Origin: Rheinheimera texasensis DSM 17496
GTDB taxonomy: Bacteria; Pseudomonadota; Gammaproteobacteria; Enterobacterales; Alteromonadaceae
DNA length: 64,000 nt
Assembly: GCF_000711985.1 (NCBI RefSeq)
Contig: NZ_JONU01000008.1
Location: 1 to 64,000 of the forward strand
Reading direction: 5' to 3'
Under the pieces are notes generated by a model, which was not told the origin of the DNA, did no database searches, and saw only the letters and a list, made by a program, of their open reading frames with translations. How positions within the stretch are numbered: the first letter of the stretch is position 1; each line of letters begins with the position of its first letter. The translations under genes and the position numbers were made by a program. Positions 35,499 to 45,361 of the stretch are shown here, piece by piece.

Positions 35499-36092
35499 TT
35501 AATCCTGCGCGAACAGGGCCGCTTTTAATGCTGGCCACTGACTGGCAAAACTCAGGTGGGGCGCTTCTTTAAAGCCGCTGCGCACATACTGATGCAGCCG
35601 GCCTTCGATAAAGGCCAGCAGCAAATTGGCCACTGCGGCTTCATCGCCATGGCGTTTGCCGGTGCCGAGTTTACGCTCGCGCAGGCATTGCTTCAGTTGT
35701 TTTTCCAGACTGTCGAGTAATAAAGTGACGCGTTCGCGCAGTCGTTCCTGCTCGCCTTGTAAGGCTTCGCTGGTCAGCAGCCGGCATAAGCCTGGTCTGC
35801 GGCCGGCAAATTGCAGCAGGGCTTCCAGCATCAGCTGAATACGGGCTTCGGCTTGTTTGTGGGTTTGGAAAATAACGCGAAATTCCTGCTGCAGCTCTTG
35901 TTCCATCAAATCGAGCAGGCCTTCGAACATCCGCGCTTTACTGGGGAAATGACGATATAACGCCGCTTCGGTGACACCCACCTGCGCCGCAAGTGCGGCG
36001 GTGGTGATCCGCTGACCGGGGCTTTTTTCCAGCATCACGGCCAGCGCATCCAGAATTTCCGCTTTGCGGTTGCTGCTTCTGGGTGTCGACAT
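35499..36092 (-). CDS. slmA: Nucleoid occlusion factor SlmA
   Basis: A 197-residue TetR-family DNA-binding protein that blocks FtsZ ring assembly over unsegregated chromosome. The helix-turn-helix is TTAALAAQVGVTEAALYRHF (about residues 30-50), identical in character to E. coli SlmA, and the C-terminal helical domain mediates dimerisation and FtsZ contact. ATG at 36092 is chosen; an in-frame TTG at 36098 directly follows the dut stop. It lies in the coaBC-dut-slmA order of many gammaproteobacteria. Confidence 0.93.
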   Translation of the reverse strand: MSTPRSSNRKAEILDALAVMLEKSPGQRITTAALAAQVGVTEAALYRHFPSKARMFEGLLDLMEQELQQEFRVIFQTHKQAEARIQLMLEALLQFAGRRPGLCRLLTSEALQGEQERLRERVTLLLDSLEKQLKQCLRERKLGTGKRHGDEAAVANLLLAFIEGRLHQYVRSGFKEAPHLSFASQWPALKAALFAQD

Positions 36093-36098
36093 CAGCAA

Positions 36099-36557
36099 TT
36101 ATGACCGGCCTGAGTGGCCGAAGCCGCCTTCGCCGCGCTCTGAGGTATCGAATTCTTCGACCAGTTCAAACTGCGCCTGCACCACTGGCATAAACACCAG
36201 CTGAGCGATGCGGTCGCCCGGCTGAATAGTGAAAGCATTTTGGCCGCGGTTCCAGGTAGAAATCATCAGCTGGCCCTGATAATCCGAATCGATAAGGCCG
36301 ACCAGATTGCCCAATACGATGCCGTTTTTATGGCCCATGCCGGAGCGCGGCAGAATGGTCGCGCATAAGTTCGCATCACCGATGTGAATGGCAAGACCGG
36401 TTGGGATCAGTTCAGTCTGGCCCGGTAACAGTGTCAGCGGTTCATCTAATAAAGCGCGTAGATCCAGCCCGGCAGAACCCGGCGTGGCGTATTCTGGCAG
36501 CGGGTATTCAGTACCAATGCGGCGGTCAAGAATTTTCAGTTCAATGCTTTTTTTCAT
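36099..36557 (-). CDS. dut: dUTP diphosphatase
   Basis: A 152-residue trimeric dUTPase that hydrolyses dUTP to dUMP, keeping uracil out of DNA and feeding dTMP synthesis. Conserved motifs are [30 protein letters not shown] and the C-terminal [11 protein letters not shown]. The ATG at 36557 gives the same length as E. coli Dut; another in-frame ATG lies at 36572. Its start overlaps the end of coaBC by 17 nt, so the genes are co-transcribed. Confidence 0.96.
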   Translation of the reverse strand: MKKSIELKILDRRIGTEYPLPEYATPGSAGLDLRALLDEPLTLLPGQTELIPTGLAIHIGDANLCATILPRSGMGHKNGIVLGNLVGLIDSDYQGQLMISTWNRGQNAFTIQPGDRIAQLVFMPVVQAQFELVEEFDTSERGEGGFGHSGRS

Positions 36558-37770
36558 CTTGGTATTGCTCATAAATCAGGGAAATTAAAGCTTGTGCGAG
36601 CTCAGTTTTGCTGCGCTGCCCCAGTGGGAATTCGGCGGTTTTGCTGTACACCGTGATGGCGTTTTGCTCGCTGTTAAAGCCAAGCGACGGGTCGGACACA
36701 TCGTTGGCGCAAATCAAATCGAGATTTTTCTTCTGCAGTTTTTGCCGGGCATAATCGGCGACTTTTTCCGTCTCGGCGGCAAAGCCGACTGTAAAAGGCC
36801 GTTGTGAAGTGAGCGCCGCGACGCTGGCGATAATGTCCGGGTTTTTCACAAGCTGCAGTGACAGGCCGTCATGGTCGGCGGTTTTTTTGATTTTCTGCGA
36901 CGCCAATTCGGCCACACGAAAATCAGCCACGGCGGCACAACCGATAAAAATGTCGCACTGCTGTGCTTGTTGCAGACTGCTGACATACATCTGTTCTGCG
37001 GTGGTGACATCAATTCTTTTGACGCCAGCAGGAGTTGCGAGCTGCACCGGCCCGCTGATCAACGTGACTTCTGCGCCCAACGCGGCGGCAGCGGCGGCGA
37101 GGGCATACCCCATCTTGCCGGAGCTGTGGTTACTGATGTACCGCACCGGGTCAATGGCTTCCCGCGTCGGGCCTGCAGTAATAGTGATTTTGACGCCTTG
37201 CAGGCGTTGCTGCGCGGGCGTTTTCAGGACGCCAATCACCGCATCAACCAGCTGCAGCGGTTCGAGCATCCGGCCCGGGCCAACATCGCCACAGGCCTGC
37301 TCGCCGGCATTTGGTCCAAATATGTGAATATTTCGTGAAATTAAAGTTGATAAATTGGCTTGGGTCGCTATGTTTTTATACATCTGCTGATTCATCGCCG
37401 GCGCGATGGCCAGTGGTGCGCTGCTAGCCAGAATGCAGGTGGTCAGCAAATCATTCGCCAAGCCATGCGTGATGCGGGCGATGACATCGGCCGAAGCTGG
37501 CGCCACTAATATAAAGTCGGCCCACTTTGCCAGTTCGATATGGCCCATCGCGGCTTCGGCCGCCGGGTCCAGCAATGACTGGCCGACCGGATGGCCGGAC
37601 AGCGCTTGTAAGGTCAACGGCGTAATAAATTCGGCAGCGGCCGGAGTTAAAATGACACGGACTTCGGCGCCACGCTCTTTCAGGCGGCGAACTAAATCGG
37701 CAGATTTGTAAGCAGCGATGCCACCGCTGATCCCAAGCAAGATCTTTTTGCCAGCAAGGATGTTGTGCAT
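36541..37770 (-). CDS. coaBC: Bifunctional phosphopantothenoylcysteine decarboxylase/phosphopantothenate-cysteine ligase
   Basis: A 409-residue two-domain enzyme for two successive steps of coenzyme A synthesis. The N-terminal flavin decarboxylase (CoaC, residues 1-190) has [20 protein letters not shown] and the catalytic-cysteine motif [11 protein letters not shown] near 160. The C-terminal CTP-dependent ligase (CoaB, 190-409) has [20 protein letters not shown] and VKNPDI. The frame runs upstream to 37863, but the ATG at 37770 starts the conserved [17 protein letters not shown]. It is divergent from radC. Confidence 0.96.
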   Translation of the reverse strand: MHNILAGKKILLGISGGIAAYKSADLVRRLKERGAEVRVILTPAAAEFITPLTLQALSGHPVGQSLLDPAAEAAMGHIELAKWADFILVAPASADVIARITHGLANDLLTTCILASSAPLAIAPAMNQQMYKNIATQANLSTLISRNIHIFGPNAGEQACGDVGPGRMLEPLQLVDAVIGVLKTPAQQRLQGVKITITAGPTREAIDPVRYISNHSSGKMGYALAAAAAALGAEVTLISGPVQLATPAGVKRIDVTTAEQMYVSSLQQAQQCDIFIGCAAVADFRVAELASQKIKKTADHDGLSLQLVKNPDIIASVAALTSQRPFTVGFAAETEKVADYARQKLQKKNLDLICANDVSDPSLGFNSEQNAITVYSKTAEFPLGQRSKTELAQALISLIYEQYQDEKKH

Positions 37771-37830
37771 AAGAAAACCATCAGCCAGAAACTGGCCGAT
37801 AAGATACCACGAACTCAAGGACGAGTGATC

Positions 37831-38505
37831 ATGACCATCAAGCAATGGCCTGCGGCCGAACAACCTCGCGAGAAATTATTAAGTTATGGGGCCGGCGCTT
37901 TGTCCGACGGTGAATTACTGGCGATTTTTCTCGGCCACGGCTGTGCCGGCCTCGATGCGGTGGCGATGTCACGCCAGCTGCTGCAGGATTTTGGCGGCGT
38001 GCGGGCGTTTTTCGCCGCGCCGCGCGGCCAGTTCTGTCGCCACAAAGGGCTAGGGGTGCATCGGTATGTGAAAACCCAGGCCGTGCTGGAGCTGTGTAAA
38101 CGCTGCTTGTACCAGCATCTGCAGCGCGATACAGTGTTTTCCGACCCCGGCATGGTGAAACATTATCTGCAGTACAGCATTGGTCTGGAAACCCGTGAAG
38201 TCTTTATGACTTTGTATTTAGACAGTCAGCACCGTCTGATTAAAGCTGAACCACTGTTTTATGGCACGATTGATGCCTCTCCGGTCTATCCGCGTATTGT
38301 AGTTCAGAGCGCTTTAGCGCATAATGCCGCCGCCGTTATTTTGGCTCACAATCATCCATCCGGAGTTGCTGAGCCGAGTCGTGCTGACAGAGCAATAACG
38401 GAGCGCCTGACCCAAGCTATGGCTTTGGTCGACATCAAGTTATTGGATCACTTTGTGGTCGGCGACGCGGAGGTAATATCCTTCGCAGAACGCGGCTGGC
38501 TTTAA
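37831..38505 (+). CDS. radC: RadC family JAB-domain protein
   Basis: A 224-residue protein with a helix-hairpin-helix-like N-terminal region ([20 protein letters not shown]) and a C-terminal JAMM metal-binding site, [16 protein letters not shown] near 170-185. RadC was once linked to recombination repair, but its true role is unsettled. ATG at 37831 follows AAGGACGAG and begins [15 protein letters not shown]; the frame is open further upstream. It lies in the conserved coaBC/radC/rpmB neighbourhood, so this is the chromosomal copy and not an island gene. Confidence 0.93.
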   Translation: MTIKQWPAAEQPREKLLSYGAGALSDGELLAIFLGHGCAGLDAVAMSRQLLQDFGGVRAFFAAPRGQFCRHKGLGVHRYVKTQAVLELCKRCLYQHLQRDTVFSDPGMVKHYLQYSIGLETREVFMTLYLDSQHRLIKAEPLFYGTIDASPVYPRIVVQSALAHNAAAVILAHNHPSGVAEPSRADRAITERLTQAMALVDIKLLDHFVVGDAEVISFAERGWL

Positions 38506-38554
38506 GATCTGAAAGGATCAACACGATCCTCGTTTAAACTTCAGGCGGAATCGC

Positions 38555-38583
38555 TTGAGTTTTGCCGGCTTATCGTGTATAAA
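38555..38583 (+). promoter_or_regulatory. Sigma-70 promoter candidate for rpmB-rpmG
   Basis: TTGAGT (38555-38560), a 17-nt spacer and TATAAA (38578-38583) precede rpmB by about 90 nt. Confidence 0.6.
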
Positions 38584-38670
38584 TTGCGCCCTTTCAGAAA
38601 TCCGGGGCATTCTTCTTGGCCAGAAGGATGACGATAGCTCGAGCTGAAGTAATTTTGGAGATACATTGAC

Positions 38671-38907
38671 ATGTCTAGAGTGTGCCAAATCACTGGCAAA
38701 GGTCCGATGGTAGGTAACCGTCGTTCACACGCCAACAACGCAACAAAGCGCCGTTTCCTGCCTAACCTGCAAACTCACCGTTTCTGGGTTGAAAGCGAAA
38801 ACCGTTTCGTCACGCTGCGCCTGACAACCAAGGCTATGCGTATCATCGATAAAAATGGTATCGATGCCGTTTTAGCTGATCTGCGTAAGCAAGGTCAAAA
38901 GGTTTAA
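38671..38907 (+). CDS. rpmB: 50S ribosomal protein L28
   Basis: A 78-residue basic ribosomal protein of the large subunit. It begins [20 protein letters not shown], the standard L28 N-terminus. ATG lies behind TTGGAG at good spacing. It forms a two-gene operon with rpmG 11 nt downstream, as in E. coli. Confidence 0.98.
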   Translation: MSRVCQITGKGPMVGNRRSHANNATKRRFLPNLQTHRFWVESENRFVTLRLTTKAMRIIDKNGIDAVLADLRKQGQKV

Positions 38908-38918
38908 GGAATTAGCAA

Positions 38919-39074
38919 ATGCGCGATAAGATCCGTTTAGTTTCTTCTGCTGGTACTGGCTTTTTCTATACAACTGATAAGAACAAGCGCACCATGCCAG
39001 AAAAAATGGAAATCAAAAAATTCGATCCAAAAGTGCGCAAGCACGTGATTTTCAAAGAAGCGAAAATCAAATAA
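38919..39074 (+). CDS. rpmG: 50S ribosomal protein L33
   Basis: A 51-residue ribosomal protein of the large subunit beginning [20 protein letters not shown] and ending FKEAKIK. It lacks the zinc-binding cysteine pairs, so it is the zinc-independent form. AAGGA lies upstream of the ATG. It is followed by a strong intrinsic terminator. Confidence 0.98.
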   Translation: MRDKIRLVSSAGTGFFYTTDKNKRTMPEKMEIKKFDPKVRKHVIFKEAKIK

Positions 39075-39093
39075 TCGGATTTATTTCCAAAAA

Positions 39094-39126
39094 CAAAACC
39101 CGGTCCTGTACCGGGTTTTGTTTTTT
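39094..39126 (+). terminator. Intrinsic terminator of rpmB-rpmG
   Basis: CAAAACCCGGT (39094-39104), CCTGT, ACCGGGTTTTG (39110-39120), then six T residues. This is a classic strong terminator. Confidence 0.92.
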
Positions 39127-39196
39127 CTGCGATCTGGAATGCTGCAGCCCCCGGATTCATTGCCGGCTACAGTCGTCAGAGTTCTGCGCTCAGAAA

Positions 39197-39225
39197 TTGG
39201 CGGGGGCTGCACTATCCGGTACACT
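39197..39225 (+). promoter_or_regulatory. Sigma-70 promoter candidate for the 39256 gene and mutM
   Basis: TTGGCG (39197-39202), a 17-nt spacer and TACACT (39220-39225) lie 30 nt before the next start codon and after the rpmG terminator. Confidence 0.5.
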
Positions 39226-39255
39226 GCCTGCATCTGCAGGCCATCAACGATTCCA

Positions 39256-39720
39256 ATGCTGAAATTATCCCGCCAATCCTGGAACAATCTGATTATCTTC
39301 GGTGTACTGGCACTGTTTTTCTTGTTTTATATTGCACCAAATCATCTGGCGATGATGCGCAGTCAAAACACTGTGGTGACTGTGGTACAACCTGGTCAAC
39401 GCATCCTGCAGTTAGAATTTCCCCAGGCTGTGTTAAAACAAGCCGGGCCAGTCTGGCGGCTGGAACCGGCAGTGGCCGCAGTCAATGCCGACATGTTGCT
39501 GCAGAGCTGGCAAAGTCTGCAGTTACCCTTACCGCAGCAAAACGATGCTTTAATCCTGGCGCAGGTTTGCCGCGTACAGCTGTCGCAAAGTGGTGAGGCA
39601 GCCTCTGCAACCTGGCAGATTATGCTGGACCAGCAGCAGTGGTATCTCCAGCAGCAGCAGTTTTTATTCCCGATAGAAAAGGCCACTGCAGATCAGCTGT
39701 GCCCGCCGTCTTTACGTTAA
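39256..39720 (+). CDS. Hypothetical membrane-anchored protein
   Basis: A 154-residue protein with one N-terminal transmembrane helix (about 10-30, NLIIFGVLALFFLFYIAP) and a periplasmic domain rich in glutamine and tryptophan. There is no known motif. The open frame extends upstream through the rpmG terminator, so the ATG at 39256, downstream of a promoter candidate, is preferred. It ends 12 nt before mutM and is probably co-transcribed with it. Function unknown. Confidence 0.65.
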   Translation: MLKLSRQSWNNLIIFGVLALFFLFYIAPNHLAMMRSQNTVVTVVQPGQRILQLEFPQAVLKQAGPVWRLEPAVAAVNADMLLQSWQSLQLPLPQQNDALILAQVCRVQLSQSGEAASATWQIMLDQQQWYLQQQQFLFPIEKATADQLCPPSLR

Positions 39721-39732
39721 TCCGGAGTTGTT

Positions 39733-40542
39733 ATGCCTGAATTGCCAGAAGTTGAAGTTTCCCGGTTAGGCATCACGCCGCATTTAAGCAACAGGACCAT
39801 CCGCCGTATTGATGTCCGTCAGCCGATGCTACGCTGGCCGGTACCGGCTGAAGTGATGGCTGTAACGAATGCGCCTGTGCTGAGCGTCAGTCGCCGCGCC
39901 AAATACCTGCTGATTGAGGTGCCTGGCGGCAGCATTATTCTGCACCTTGGCATGTCCGGTAACTTAAAGATTTTGAGCGCCGATACACCGGCCGGCAAAC
40001 ATGACCATGTCGATATTGTGTTGGATAACCACACCTTATTACGCCTGAACGACACTCGACGTTTTGGTGCAGTGCTTTGGCAGGTAAGTGGCACTGAACA
40101 TCCGTTGTTAACCACTTTAGGGCCTGAGCCTTTGACGCCGGCCTTTGATGCGCAGCAGCTGTATCAGCATTGTCAGAAACGCAGCAGTGCCATCAAGCTG
40201 GTGCTGATGGACAATCACGTCGTGGTTGGCGTTGGTAACATTTATGCCAATGAATCGTTGTTTAAAGCCGGTATTTTGCCGACCAAACCGGCCAATCAGT
40301 TAACGCTGGCGCAGTGTGCGGTGCTGGTGGAGGTGGTGAAACAGATTCTGGCGCAGGCTATTACCCAAGGCGGTACCACGTTAAAAGACTTTAGTCAGGC
40401 CGACGGTAAACCCGGTTATTTTAAGCAGGAACTGCTGGTGTATGGCCGCGGCGGTCAGGCATGTGTCAGTTGCGACAGCGAGTTGGAAGAAATTCGCTTA
40501 GGCCAGCGCAGTACCGTGTTTTGCCGGCATTGTCAGGCCTGA
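39733..40542 (+). CDS. mutM: Formamidopyrimidine-DNA glycosylase
   Basis: A 269-residue base-excision repair enzyme that removes 8-oxoguanine and ring-opened purines. The N-terminus [10 protein letters not shown] supplies the catalytic proline and glutamate. The helix-two-turn-helix includes [14 protein letters not shown] near 168-181, and a C-terminal zinc finger has cysteines in CVSC and CRHC. All catalytic parts are present. The ATG is preceded by CCGGAG. Confidence 0.97.
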   Translation: MPELPEVEVSRLGITPHLSNRTIRRIDVRQPMLRWPVPAEVMAVTNAPVLSVSRRAKYLLIEVPGGSIILHLGMSGNLKILSADTPAGKHDHVDIVLDNHTLLRLNDTRRFGAVLWQVSGTEHPLLTTLGPEPLTPAFDAQQLYQHCQKRSSAIKLVLMDNHVVVGVGNIYANESLFKAGILPTKPANQLTLAQCAVLVEVVKQILAQAITQGGTTLKDFSQADGKPGYFKQELLVYGRGGQACVSCDSELEEIRLGQRSTVFCRHCQA

Positions 40543-40552
40543 GCAGACTGCG

Positions 40553-42214
40553 TTAAAACGGTCGTTTAGCAATTAAACGCCAGCGCCAGCCGGACAATTC
40601 CGGATTGTCGCTGACCGGTTTGGCCAAATCGATACTGATCACACTGCCACGGCTGGAGTGGCTCGGTAACAGCCGGATGCCAATGCCGTAACCTGCCAGA
40701 TTTTGCTCATCATCAGGCCCGGCCGGGCGTTGTGGATTGTCCCAGGCACGGCCGGCGTCGACAAAACCAGCCAGTGCCACATCCAGCAGCTGCCAGACGT
40801 GCCAGTGCGTGATATAGCGATACTCCAGCGAGGCAATCGCCGCTTTATCCCCGGTCTGATAATACAGCGGAAAAGCGCGCATGCCCTCGTCACCACCAAT
40901 CGTCATGCGCTGGTCCCGAAACAGGTTTTTACCGACCGACCATTGCAGCTGTGCGATGAGTACCTGCTGTTCCGACAAATGCCGCACATAACGCAGCTCG
41001 CTCTGAAATAGCTGCTGTTCCTGCAGCTGATTACGGTGTAACTGTGAGTAACTCAGCCTGCTAACCAGCCAGCTGATATCGTTGATTTCAAAGTTCTTTT
41101 GCACGCTGGCCTGCCAATGCCAGCCGCCCTGATCGGCGCCCAGGCTTTCCAGCAACCGGCCAAGCCGCAGCGACACCTGCCAGCCGAAATTGACGTCTTC
41201 GACCCGGTTCCATAAAAAGAAGTTGGTCAATTCCCGGTAATCCGATTGCAGGAATTCCCAGCTGAGCCAGACCTGAGATAGATCGCGGTTGTCAGGTGGC
41301 GCCTGCGTGCTGTCGTTATTGCGGTCAAACTTGCGCTCATCCAGCGTCGAGCCGACATTAAAATGCTGCACACTGTCGCTGTCGCGCCAGAAACTCCAGC
41401 CACTACTCAATTCTATCAGCTGCTGATTACTTTTATATTCGTTGTAAACGTCACCGCGGGCATATTCACTGATATCTTTGATTTCTTTAAAGATATCCAG
41501 GTTGTACGCGCGCTCGGACGACAGCCGGTAAAAAGGTTTGGCCAGATTGAGCCGGTAACTTTCGCCATCCGACGTATCGGCGTATTGCATCGTCGTTTGC
41601 CAGTGGCTGCCACTGATGTTGGGGCTATGAAACTGCAGTTTGTAACCATCGCGCTCGCTGTCGGTGAAATATTCAATCTGCGCCTGATTACCGGTGCCCC
41701 ATAGGTTATCCTCAGCCAAACCCAGATTGGCTTTGGTGGCACCACCGCTGTGGCCCAGCGAAAGCCGTGGCAATAACGACCAGTTGTCCCAGCTGCGCAC
41801 TGTAACTTCAACTGTGCGACTGCTCGGGCAATAGGCCGAGACGACGATGTCGGCGTGACGCAAATACCGGCGTGAACGTAATAACCGCTCAGTTTCGGCC
41901 AGCACGCTGAGGTTGAGTGGCTCGCCCTCGCTGAATAGCAAATCTTCGCGCAAGGCAGCTTCAGTGGTGATGACGTGGTAGTCGTTGGCAAAGCGGTGAA
42001 ACCAGACGCTGTGTTTGCTGCTGAGGTCAAAAATGTCATTGCGTTCAAAGTGGATCTTGCCGATGTGCCAGTGCTGTGCGGCTTCAGGTAATTCATCAGA
42101 GGTTGTCAGCGGCAAACAGGTTTCCGCGGCCAGCAGCGGGCCGGCGCTCAGTGGCAACAATAACCCTAAGTAACCAGATAATAAGACTTTTGCCAATCGG
42201 ATCCGTCGCATCAC
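40553..42214 (-). CDS. BamA/TamA-family outer-membrane protein
   Basis: A 553-residue outer-membrane protein. A signal peptide (about 1-30) is followed by one or two POTRA-like domains (about 45-135, with FSEGEPLNLSVLAETERLLR) and a C-terminal Omp85-type beta-barrel (about 150-553) with alternating aromatic strands, ending in the usual phenylalanine (RLIAKRPF). It is shorter than BamA and TamA and stands alone, so it may be an accessory Omp85 protein. The role is unknown. It converges on mutM. Confidence 0.75.
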   Translation of the reverse strand: MMRRIRLAKVLLSGYLGLLLPLSAGPLLAAETCLPLTTSDELPEAAQHWHIGKIHFERNDIFDLSSKHSVWFHRFANDYHVITTEAALREDLLFSEGEPLNLSVLAETERLLRSRRYLRHADIVVSAYCPSSRTVEVTVRSWDNWSLLPRLSLGHSGGATKANLGLAEDNLWGTGNQAQIEYFTDSERDGYKLQFHSPNISGSHWQTTMQYADTSDGESYRLNLAKPFYRLSSERAYNLDIFKEIKDISEYARGDVYNEYKSNQQLIELSSGWSFWRDSDSVQHFNVGSTLDERKFDRNNDSTQAPPDNRDLSQVWLSWEFLQSDYRELTNFFLWNRVEDVNFGWQVSLRLGRLLESLGADQGGWHWQASVQKNFEINDISWLVSRLSYSQLHRNQLQEQQLFQSELRYVRHLSEQQVLIAQLQWSVGKNLFRDQRMTIGGDEGMRAFPLYYQTGDKAAIASLEYRYITHWHVWQLLDVALAGFVDAGRAWDNPQRPAGPDDEQNLAGYGIGIRLLPSHSSRGSVISIDLAKPVSDNPELSGWRWRLIAKRPF

Positions 42215-42304
42215 AGCTTCCTTTTGTTCCGGAACGATGCGGCTCAGTTAATGTGGTTTGGTCGAGAAATGCAAGAGGGAAGTGCGATCTAGATAGCAGA
42301 GAAT

Positions 42305-42330
42305 ACAGCTCTGCCTGCTGGCAGAGCTGT
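42305..42330. repeat. Perfect inverted repeat after the small secreted-protein gene
   Basis: ACAGCTCTGCC (42305-42315), TGCT, GGCAGAGCTGT (42320-42330) lies just past the stop codon of the minus-strand gene. It has no T-run on that strand, so it may be a weak or Rho-assisted terminator or an mRNA-stabilising hairpin. Confidence 0.55.
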
Positions 42331-42339
42331 GGTGACGAC

Positions 42340-42675
42340 TTACATTTTGCCGTCTTTTTTCTTCAGTGATTTTAATAATGCGACCTGGCTGGGTGACAGC
42401 TTGATCACGCTGCCCGGATATGCGCGGCCGGCTGGATAATCCCACTCGCGTGGACGGGATTCTTCAACAATCTTTTTAAAGCTGGCACAGACAGAATTGC
42501 TGGGTTTGGCGCCAAGTTTTTTGGCGTAGGCTTTCAGATATTCATCTGACGCACCTTCATTGGATAACAGGCAATAGCCTTCGGTAGAGTAAACAACTTC
42601 TTCTGATTCCTCAGCAAAAGCGATGTTGCTGGTCAGAGCCCCGGCTGCCAACAGGATGATAAGACTTTTTTTCAT
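42340..42675 (-). CDS. Small secreted protein of unknown function
   Basis: A 111-residue protein with a clear signal peptide (MKKSLIILLAAGALTSNIAF, cut near AFA-EE). The mature part is small and charged with two cysteines (in YCLLS and NSVCASF) that could form a disulfide. ATG at 42675 follows AGAGGAAAATT, which decides the start although the frame is open to 42849. It is divergent from the thiamine operon. No family recognised. Confidence 0.7.
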   Translation of the reverse strand: MKKSLIILLAAGALTSNIAFAEESEEVVYSTEGYCLLSNEGASDEYLKAYAKKLGAKPSNSVCASFKKIVEESRPREWDYPAGRAYPGSVIKLSPSQVALLKSLKKKDGKM

Positions 42676-42818
42676 AATTTTCCTCTTGTTATAACTGCAC
42701 GTCAAAAATGACGTTCTGTTTAACCCTAGCTGCTGATATTTAATTTGCCAGTTTGTACCCAGATGAATTTTTCTGCTTTCTTGCGGCTGTATAGAAAAGC
42801 CGCTAAACTGCCGGCCAA

Positions 42819-42896
<78 letters not shown>

Positions 42897-42926
42897 GTGA
42901 AAACTTCCAGCTGCACGCGCGTGATC

Positions 42927-42942
42927 CCGGTCGTTACCGGAG
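42927..42942 (+). promoter_or_regulatory. Probable Shine-Dalgarno-sequestering hairpin of the TPP riboswitch
   Basis: CCGGT (42927-42931), CGTT, ACCGG (42936-42940) overlaps the ribosome-binding site GGAG at 42939-42942, seven bases before the ATG at 42950. No T-run follows, so the riboswitch probably acts on translation initiation and not by intrinsic termination. Confidence 0.5.
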
Positions 42943-42949
42943 CAAATTG

Positions 42950-45091
42950 ATGTTACGTGCCTTCTCGCCTTTATCTTATTCTATAAATTCTGCTGTAACT
43001 CCGCAGCATTCACCGCTGCTACCGGCGTTATCTGTCATTGCCTTGCTTGTTTCCGGCGCAGTACACGCCGAAGAGCAGGCTGTTTCTGTGCAGGATGTCG
43101 AACGGATTGAAGTGCGTGGTGATTTCCGTCAGACCAATCTGCAAAAATTACCAGGCAGTGTAGTGGTGTTGGGCGATAGCGATATCAAACGTCAGTCTGC
43201 ACAGCATCTTGATGATTTAATTGCCAATATTGCTAATTTAAACGCGTCCGCCGGCGCGTCACGCAGCCGGTTTCTGCAAATGCGCGGCGTTGGTGAGCGC
43301 AGTGAGTTTGTCGACAATATCAATCCTTCTGTAGGCTTACTGGTCGATGGTATCGACTATTCTGCGCTTGGGCTGTTATCACTGGCCGACACGGCGCAAC
43401 TCGAAGTATTCCGTGGCCCTGAGGCGACACGCTTTGGTGCCAATGCGCTGGCCGGCATGCTAAACCTGCAAACTGCAGACCCGCTATTTGCCAGCGAAGG
43501 CCGTGTGCAACTGACGGCGGCAAATTACGATAGCTGGCAAGCCAGCATGATGCTGAATCAGGCAATGACCGATCAAATTGCTGTGCGGCTGGTGGCGGAT
43601 CAGCAAAAATCAGACGGCTTTATCCGCAACGATTTCCTTAAGCGCGAAGACACCAACGGCATCGACGAAACCACCTTTCGGCTAAAAACCCGCTATCAGC
43701 CTAATCAGGATCTGACACTGGATTGGTTGTGGAACCATCATGATATCGATAATGGTTATGATGCATTTTCGCTGGATCGTAATCGCACCACGCTGTCGGA
43801 CCAACCAGGGCAGGACAAACAAGATGTAGACGCCAGCGCGTTGAAACTGCAGTATCAGGGTTTTGCCAACGTGGATAGCTTGACCCAGCTTAGTCTGCTT
43901 CGGGCGGACACCGATTATGGTTACGATGAAGATTGGGGTTATGTTGGCCTGCATCCGGACGAATATTCATCGACTGACCAATATCTGCGTGAGCGGGATT
44001 TCCTCAGTCTGGAACAGCGTTTTATCAGTAAAAATCAGCAGGGGCATAACTGGGTAGCAGGTTTGTACGCTAGCCAGCAAGCAATTGATTTAACCCGTTT
44101 ATATACCTGGCTAGATCAGAATTTTATCAGTGATTTTGAACGGCGGAACCTAGCTTTGTATGCCGAAAATCAACAGCAACTGGCGCCGGATTTAACCCTG
44201 ACTTATGGCGGCCGTGTTGAGCAATACCAAGATGAATACAACGACAATAATGGCATCGATACCGACGGCGATGACCAGATGTGGGGCGGTAAGCTCAGCC
44301 TTGCTTATCAGGTCAGCCCACTGAGCCAGATTTATGGTTTAGTGTCAAAAGGCTACAAAGTCGGTGGCGTCAATGGTGAAGGCCTGGCAGAAACCCTGAA
44401 CCCGAAACTGAGCGGGTTAAAAGATTTTTTACTGAGCAAAGCCACTTTTGCGCCAGAACAGCTGATCAATGCGGAGTTTGGGGTCAAAGGTCAGAATGCC
44501 GATCACAGCCTGGTCAGCCGGGTCTCGGCATTTTACATGTGGCGCGAGGACATGCAGCTCAAAGCCTGGATTAACCAGGGCACCAAGTTTGTCGGCTACA
44601 TCGATAATGCCTTCAGCGGGCGCAACTATGGTCTGGAAACCGAAAACCGCTGGCAGCTGAACCCTGCACTTGTCCTGCATGTTAGTGGAGCTGTGCTGAA
44701 ATCTGAGATCCGCGGTTTTGTTACCAAAGGTGGTCTCGATATGAGTGGCCGTGCTCAGGCACAGGCGCCAGAATATCAGTTCAGTGTTGGGGCGGATTGG
44801 TCGCCGCTGGAAGCGCTGCAAATCTCGGCGCAATATGCCCACAAAGATGGTTATTTTTATTCTGATTCGGAAAATATCCGCGCCTCACACAGTAACTTGC
44901 TGAATCTTCGCGCCAGCTATCAATGGTCGCAGTGGGAACTGGCGCTGTGGAGCCGCAACTTACTGGATGAAACTTATGGCGTGCGTGGATTCTATTTTGG
45001 TAACGATCCACGCGACAGTTACACCGACCACCTGTACGAGCAGTTTGGCGAGCCACGTCGGATTGGCCTGACCGCGACTTATCAGTTCTGA
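42950..45091 (+). CDS. TonB-dependent outer-membrane receptor, probable thiamine uptake
   Basis: A 713-residue TonB-dependent receptor. A long signal peptide (cleavage near VHAEE, about residue 40) is followed by a TonB-box-like VERIEVRG, a plug domain (about 55-170, with LQMRGVGERSEFVDNINPSV) and a 22-strand barrel ending in phenylalanine (ATYQF). The TPP riboswitch directly upstream and the thiamine-related genes downstream indicate that the substrate is thiamine or a precursor. ATG at 42950 is preceded by GGAG; an in-frame TTG precedes it. Confidence 0.88.
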   Translation: MLRAFSPLSYSINSAVTPQHSPLLPALSVIALLVSGAVHAEEQAVSVQDVERIEVRGDFRQTNLQKLPGSVVVLGDSDIKRQSAQHLDDLIANIANLNASAGASRSRFLQMRGVGERSEFVDNINPSVGLLVDGIDYSALGLLSLADTAQLEVFRGPEATRFGANALAGMLNLQTADPLFASEGRVQLTAANYDSWQASMMLNQAMTDQIAVRLVADQQKSDGFIRNDFLKREDTNGIDETTFRLKTRYQPNQDLTLDWLWNHHDIDNGYDAFSLDRNRTTLSDQPGQDKQDVDASALKLQYQGFANVDSLTQLSLLRADTDYGYDEDWGYVGLHPDEYSSTDQYLRERDFLSLEQRFISKNQQGHNWVAGLYASQQAIDLTRLYTWLDQNFISDFERRNLALYAENQQQLAPDLTLTYGGRVEQYQDEYNDNNGIDTDGDDQMWGGKLSLAYQVSPLSQIYGLVSKGYKVGGVNGEGLAETLNPKLSGLKDFLLSKATFAPEQLINAEFGVKGQNADHSLVSRVSAFYMWREDMQLKAWINQGTKFVGYIDNAFSGRNYGLETENRWQLNPALVLHVSGAVLKSEIRGFVTKGGLDMSGRAQAQAPEYQFSVGADWSPLEALQISAQYAHKDGYFYSDSENIRASHSNLLNLRASYQWSQWELALWSRNLLDETYGVRGFYFGNDPRDSYTDHLYEQFGEPRRIGLTATYQF

Positions 45092-45112
45092 ACTTATTAA
45101 AAGGACATCGTG

Positions 45113-45361
45113 ATGCAACTGTCGATCGAAATCAGTAAATATCCGCTGACCAGCGATTACATCGAACCTATCAAAGGGTTTATCGAAGAGCTGAATAAAG
45201 AAGCCGGCCTGCATGTGCTGACCAATACCATGAGCACGCAGGTTTTTGGTGAATACGATACGGTGATGGCGGCGCTGCAACGTTGCATCCGCTGGTCGTT
45301 TGAACGGTATGGCAAAGTGGTGTTTGTGGTGAAGTTCCTGCACGGTGATTTGCGGCCATGA
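45113..45361 (+). CDS. YkoF/MTH1187-like thiamine/HMP-binding protein
   Basis: An 82-residue single-domain protein of the YkoF-like/COG0011 type, known to bind thiamine or hydroxymethylpyrimidine and often encoded with thiamine transporters. Recognisable parts are the N-terminal MQLSIEISKYPL and the helix IEPIKGFIEELNKEAGL. ATG at 45113 is preceded by AAGGA seven bases upstream. Its stop overlaps the pnuT start (ATGA). It probably buffers or delivers the incoming substrate; the exact role is inferred. Confidence 0.75.
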   Translation: MQLSIEISKYPLTSDYIEPIKGFIEELNKEAGLHVLTNTMSTQVFGEYDTVMAALQRCIRWSFERYGKVVFVVKFLHGDLRP

